Assembly (NCBI GenBank): GCA_033002965.1
Contig: JAURVB010001790.1
Coordinates: forward strand, 1 to 64,000
Source of the DNA: Piper betle
Taxonomy: Eukaryota > Streptophyta > Magnoliopsida > Piperales > Piperaceae
DNA length: 64,000 nucleotides
Direction of reading: 5' to 3'
Shown: positions 48,401-64,000 of the stretch, piece after piece
Layout of the letters: the number at the start of each line of letters is the position of its first letter
How positions within the stretch are numbered: position 1 is the stretch's first letter
The notes under the pieces: generated by a model
Told to the model about the DNA's origin: nothing
Database searches by the model: none
Seen by the model: only the letters and a program-made list of their open reading frames with translations
Made by a program: the position numbers and the translations under genes

Positions 48401-49304
48401 CATCCCATCTTGACCTTTGGCGCTTGGGTGTTGGGGTTGAAAGTCCCGCTAGTTTAGGTGTTGCATCCCATGCCATGCCGGCAGGAGTTGCACCAGGTGT
48501 AGCCCCACCACCAGCAGGTGTAGCATCAGCATCAGCCAATCGGCCAGGTGTTGGTGTCTCATCCCATCTATTTCTTCTGGAAACAGAGGGAGTTGCATCA
48601 GCCGCAACCCTGCCAGGAGTTGGGGTTGCATCCCAACGCCCTATACCAGGAGTTGAATCTGGCGCGTCCCAATCTGAACCTCCAGAAGTTGGTTTCACTT
48701 TTTTGTTACTTTCCTGTTCCTGTGACTGATCCCACCGATTCCTCCTTTTAGAAGTTGTCTGGGCAGGTGCAGACCCTGCTTCCATTTCCCTTTCCGATGC
48801 CTTCTTTTCTTCTTCCTCCTTCTTCTTCTTTGCAATCTCCCTTAATGTCTCCTCTTTCTGCCGCTTCAGATACTCCTCCTTCATTACATCAGCATAAGTT
48901 CGCATAGACACATCAGGAGTTTTATCCCCCATAGCAAAAGCATCATTTCTATCAGGTGAAATAATCCGATTAAGCCTCCGTTTCCTGTAGTCATCTTCCC
49001 TGTCAATAATCTTCTGTGACTTTTTAAAACCAAAGTCATCATCATCTGCTCCTTTGGGAAGTTCCTTAATTATAGACTTGGGAGCAGTATAAGAAGCTAA
49101 TTTCCTCGCTATTTCATGCTCTCCAAAATTCTGTTCTTCATCCTCTTCTGTAACTGCAATGGATTGTTCATAACCCTCAAAGCGGTTTCCACTTCCATAA
49201 AGATCAGAATCAAAAGTAACTGAGGTGAGGGATGTAGCCCCCTCCTGCTCCTTCTTCTTCCTCTCTTCTTGCAGCCTAACTATGTCATTTTCTATACTGT
49301 CCAT
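45474..49304 (-). CDS. SF3B1: Splicing factor 3B subunit 1
   Basis: SF3B1 is the HEAT-repeat scaffold of the SF3b complex in the U2 snRNP. It clamps the branch-site helix during early spliceosome assembly in the nucleus. One uninterrupted coding exon encodes 1,276 residues, close to the usual 1,270-1,300. The N-terminus begins [20 protein letters not shown]. Roughly residues 185-320 carry many RWD-x-TP and ATPxG units (U2AF-ligand and CDK-phosphorylation region), followed by the p14-binding block [13 protein letters not shown]. From about residue 450 to the end lie the HEAT repeats. Lys671 (codon 47292-47294, in ENQKVRT) corresponds to human Lys700, the residue most often mutated in leukaemia, and is conserved. 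I chose the ATG at 49304. The frame is open a few codons further upstream but has no other ATG before the 5'UTR splice site. It is divergent to GCN2. Confidence 0.98.
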   Translation of the reverse strand: MDSIENDIVRLQEERKKKEQEGATSLTSVTFDSDLYGSGNRFEGYEQSIAVTEEDEEQNFGEHEIARKLASYTAPKSIIKELPKGADDDDFGFKKSQKIIDREDDYRKRRLNRIISPDRNDAFAMGDKTPDVSMRTYADVMKEEYLKRQKEETLREIAKKKKEEEEKKASEREMEAGSAPAQTTSKRRNRWDQSQEQESNKKVKPTSGGSDWDAPDSTPGIGRWDATPTPGRVAADATPSVSRRNRWDETPTPGRLADADATPAGGGATPGATPAGMAWDATPKLAGLSTPTPKRQRSRWDETPLSMGSATPLPGATPAASYTPGITPVGGMDLATPTPGAVNLRGAMTPEQYNLLRWERDIEERNRPLTDEELDAMFPQEGYKILEPPSNYVPIRTPARKLLATPTPMGTPLYAIPEENRGQQFDVPKEAPGGLPFMKPEDLQYFGALLNEEDEEELSPEEQKERKIMKLLLKVKNGTPPQRKTALRQLTDKAREFGAGPLFNRILPLLMQPTLEDQERHLLVKVIDRVLYKLDELVRPFVHKILVVIEPLLIDEDYYARVEGREIISNLSKAAGLASMIAAMRPDIDNIDEYVRNTTARAFSVVASALGIPALLPFLKAVCQSKKSWQARHTGIKIVQQIAILMGCAVLPHLRSLVEIIEHGLSDENQKVRTITALSLAALAEAAAPYGIESFDSVLKPLWKGIRSHRGKVLAAFLKAIGFIIPLMDALYASYYTKEVMVILIREFQSPDEEMKKIVLKVVKQCVSTEGVEADYIRSDILPEFFRHFWVRRMALDRRNYRQLVDTTVEIANKVGVADIVGRIVEDLKDESEPYRRMVMETIEKVVANLGASDIDARLEELLIDGILYAFQEQTSDDANVMLNGFGAVVNALGQRVKPYLPQICGTIKWRLNNKSAKVRQQAADLISRVAVLMKQCYEEQLMGHLGVVLYEYLGEEYPEVLGSILGALKAIVNVIGMTKMTPPIKDLLPRLTPILKNRHEKVQENCIDLVGRIADRGAEFVPAREWMRICFELLEMLKAHKKGIRRATVNTFGYIAKAIGPQDVLATLLNNLKVQERQNRVCTTVAIAIVAETCSPFTVLPALMNEYRVPELNVQNGVLKSLSFLFEYIGEMGKDYIYAVTPLLEDALMDRDLVHRQTAASAVKHMALGVAGLGCEDALVHLMNLVWPNIFETSPHVINAVMEAIEGMRVALGAAAILNYCLQGLFHPARKVREVYWKIYNSLYIGSQDALVAAYPVLEDEGDNVYSRPELVMFV

Positions 49305-50600
49305 GTCTCCGTTCACTGCCTAACTCGTTCCTGAGTGTGACAGCAAAGGAAGCATCATTATTATAACTGATCAGCAATCATAGCATATGAACAACTGGAA
49401 ACTATTTGGCATGTAATAAGTTGCAAATATCCACATTTTAAGGCAACAAACGAAAAAAACACTAACAAGTTAATTTAAAGTCTTGGCATGACCTAGAAAA
49501 TAATGGGAATATTCCTAGGAAATAGAAAAGAAATAACATGATGCTTGGACAAAAATAAAAAAAGAAAAAAAAGGAAAGATTTTCTGTTGTATGTTTTCTC
49601 TTAGAAAAAAAGAGGGAGATTACTTTTCTTCGTGAGCTTGGCTAGCTTATAAACCTTGTTGCTTTTTCTTTCTATTCCTTCTACTTTATCCTATAAAGAG
49701 TTCAAGAACATAGACCCCAACTAAAGAACAAAGTTTTAATGGCCGGGTGCTCTCATTGACGCCAATTGCGGTCCTCTACCTAGGCTTGGATCAACAATGC
49801 ACGAGCATTGAAGAAGCTAACTTATTATGCTCATCTTGTCTTAAAATCATTTGAATGGTCGGTGGGTTTTATTCCCTGTTCTTTAGCTCACATAAATGCA
49901 AGGACTTGCCTTCAATTATCCAGACCGACTGCTATAAGTTAACAGAGCCAACTCATATCTGAGATGGTTTATTTAGAGCCACTTTTCAATGGGATGATGA
50001 AGCAAGTTATAGCATACTAATTACTCGTTAGTCAATCCATGCTACTACATCGATATTGGGAGGGGGGGAATCACATAACCTAGATAAGTGGTGGGTAATG
50101 GAGATGTCAACGTCCTAAGAAAAGATTCAATGCTTTTTTTGTTAAAAAAAATGAAATTCATATATGTATTCAACTAAGCAAAAGCAATGGTAGCATAACC
50201 GCCCAATCAATTCCAGGAAAATTACCATAACCTAATCACAACCAATCACCCAAGGGAAATTAACCAAATATAAATCTAAGCATGGTTTGCCATATGCAGA
50301 CTAATCGACGACTCCTCCGCGCCGGCGGGCGGGCGGACGACATGAAATCCACCCGCGATTGTGTTTAATCGGCGATATAAGTCGGCAATCTACCGACGAT
50401 ATGGGAAACCTAGGCAGTGGAAGTGGGCAAAGCTTACCTGCGGTGAAGATCTCGATAGAACGCTGTCGATGGCGGAAATATATCGCCCAAAGGTAGCGCC
50501 TTTTTGGGGTGGAGGATGGGCGGTCGAATACGAGAGGAGGACAAGAGGGCGGGGGCGGCGACCGTTGCCCAGGACGGAAGGGAAGGATAGGGTTTATAGT
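49305..50600 (-). other. SF3B1 5'UTR with a 1.1-kb leader intron
   Basis: On the minus strand a first non-coding exon, GC-rich and ending CTTCACCGCAG|GTAAGC, has its donor at 50437. The acceptor, CACACTCAG, ends at 49331, so the second exon supplies only 26 leader bases before the ATG. The intron (49331-50437) is AT-rich. Long leader introns are common in plant housekeeping genes and often raise expression, but that effect here is inference. The transcription start is probably near 50560-50600. Confidence 0.7.
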
Positions 50601-51820
50601 TTTTGTTTTGTTTAATATTTATTTACGATAAGAGTAATTAGTCTCAGGAGCTGCTAATATTCATTAATTAGAAACTAATTTGAATATTAGTATCAGTTAA
50701 ATGATAAAAAAATGATTGAATGATACAAATAATTTTACCTATGTAATAAAATTAAGTTACATGATTTAAAAGTGAGGTTAAATTTAAAAATTAATATTCT
50801 TGTACCTATAGGATTAATATTAAAGTTATATTCTCTATTTATTGAGCTTAATATATGACTTCTCTTTCTTATTTTTTTTTTTGAAAATACAATAAGTTAA
50901 AAAAATAATACAAGGGTTTAAGTATAGCCATTTTTTCCCTAAGCGCTAGATTTAAATCGCTTCAATCAAATCAAACTAAACCTTATCACATAAAACTCAA
51001 GCCAATTTAAATGAGGCATCTAAATTTAGTGACTCCCTACCTTTTTTGGCTAAATTTGGTTCTTAAATCTGCATCTTGTGGTCAAAGTTTTGTCCGTTTT
51101 ATTTAATTCATCAAAATTTAGATAATTTTTTAATCTAAAAATAGAAAAATAATGAATTCAATTATTTTTTAATTATAAGTCAATTTAATAGAATTTATTT
51201 TGAGGATAATTTCATTATAAGTTATAAACTTTTTCCTTTTATGAAAGGTCTCTTCTTTTACTATTAAAAATAAAAACACATCTTCTCTAATTTTGTAACA
51301 AATTATTTAAATAGTTTGTTAAGTAACTGTTTACAATAAGTTCTTTCTAGATATTTATGCCCATAATAAAACACAAGACAAAATAAAATTTAAGAAAGTA
51401 TTTAATCCTATAGCATGCCAATAATCATATATATATATATTGTGTTTAAACTAATAGTCATATGTAAATTGCCATGTTTAAAATCATCACAAAATTATCA
51501 TCAAATCTTATGGAAATATTAGTTAAGTATAATTTTTATACACTTTTATTATTCATTTATTGTTGTTTATTGTTTAAATAAAAAATATTACATGTCACTG
51601 TTTTTTTACCGTAGATTAGTGAGAACGCACCAAAAGTCTACGGGTTTTGGGAGGTGTCATACGCACGTAGCCGTAGACTGTGATTTTGAGAGTCGGAATC
51701 GGCGAGCAAATCCTCCCCAATTCTTCTCCGATTGCCCCATCCCAACAACCTCCCTTCTCCTTCTCCACCTTTCTCGTCTCTCAAGTGGTATGTGGTGGTC
51801 GTCTGCTGGTTGGGGAGAGG
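50601..51820. promoter_or_regulatory. Shared upstream region of SF3B1 (-) and GCN2 (+)
   Basis: The two genes diverge from this interval of about 1.0-1.2 kb. Most of it is strongly AT-rich, with a TA tract at 51428-51440. The GCN2 leader from about 51640 is C+T-rich. No TATA box can be singled out for either gene. The close spacing may allow shared regulatory elements, but the sequence itself does not prove it. Confidence 0.45.
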
Positions 51821-63954
<12,134 letters not shown>

Positions 63955-64000
63955 GTTTATTTCATCTATATCAACCTTCAAGTTATATGAAGTGAAAAAG

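Noticed and set aside
49305..49316. Extension of SF3B1 to a GTG four codons upstream
   Set aside because: Plant nuclear genes start at ATG in almost all cases. The ATG at 49304 gives the expected N-terminus, and only 26 leader bases separate it from the 5'UTR splice acceptor.

Overview
This window is nuclear DNA from a flowering plant. The genes have short exons with GT-AG introns, several products belong to plant families (WAT1-related transporter, SDH5, DUF1685), and the intergenic space is AT-rich and crowded with degraded plant transposons. I cannot fix the species. Strongly GC-rich insertions and the repeat style would fit a non-grass monocot, but that is a weak inference.

Layout. Positions 1-9.5 kb are a transposon graveyard: a minus-strand Ty1/copia element (PBS at 6351-6361, gag/protease at 4880-6240, integrase at 1865-2478) split by an LTR-like insertion, followed by a plus-strand copia reverse transcriptase/RNase H relic (6879-8721). 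Next come a WAT1-related transporter gene (9615-11878, +) and the mitochondrial complex II accessory subunit SDH5 (13563-16784, +). Positions 17-28.9 kb hold no intact gene but contain a hAT-like element (18618-19671), a Mutator-like element (20187-22058) with a perfect 9-bp target duplication, an unidentified coding relic on the minus strand (24891-25476) and a MITE (26235-26530). A DUF1685 gene follows (29160-30546, +), then 5 kb without a gene. A METTL18/HPM1-type histidine methyltransferase lies at 35909-37805 (+), then a probably decaying gene of unknown function (39742-42687, +). The right end has the best-conserved genes: SF3B1 (45474-49304, -; intronless CDS, one 5'UTR intron) and GCN2 (from 51821, +; 15 exons modelled, running off the right edge). 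These two are head to head across about 1.2 kb.

The genes are independent housekeeping or plant-specific loci rather than a pathway or cluster. SF3B1 acts in pre-mRNA splicing, GCN2 in amino-acid-starvation control of translation, METTL18 in ribosomal protein methylation and SDH5 in respiration. I saw no sign of a new multi-gene system. The most unusual items are two glycine losses in the SAM-binding loop of the METTL18 homologue, the Mutator-like element built of repeated short palindromes and G-rich minisatellites, a GC-AG intron in GCN2, and an in-frame stop in the gene at 39.7-42.7 kb. Exon boundaries were read by eye from splice consensus, reading phase and family expectation. For every gene called intact, the summed exon lengths keep phase.
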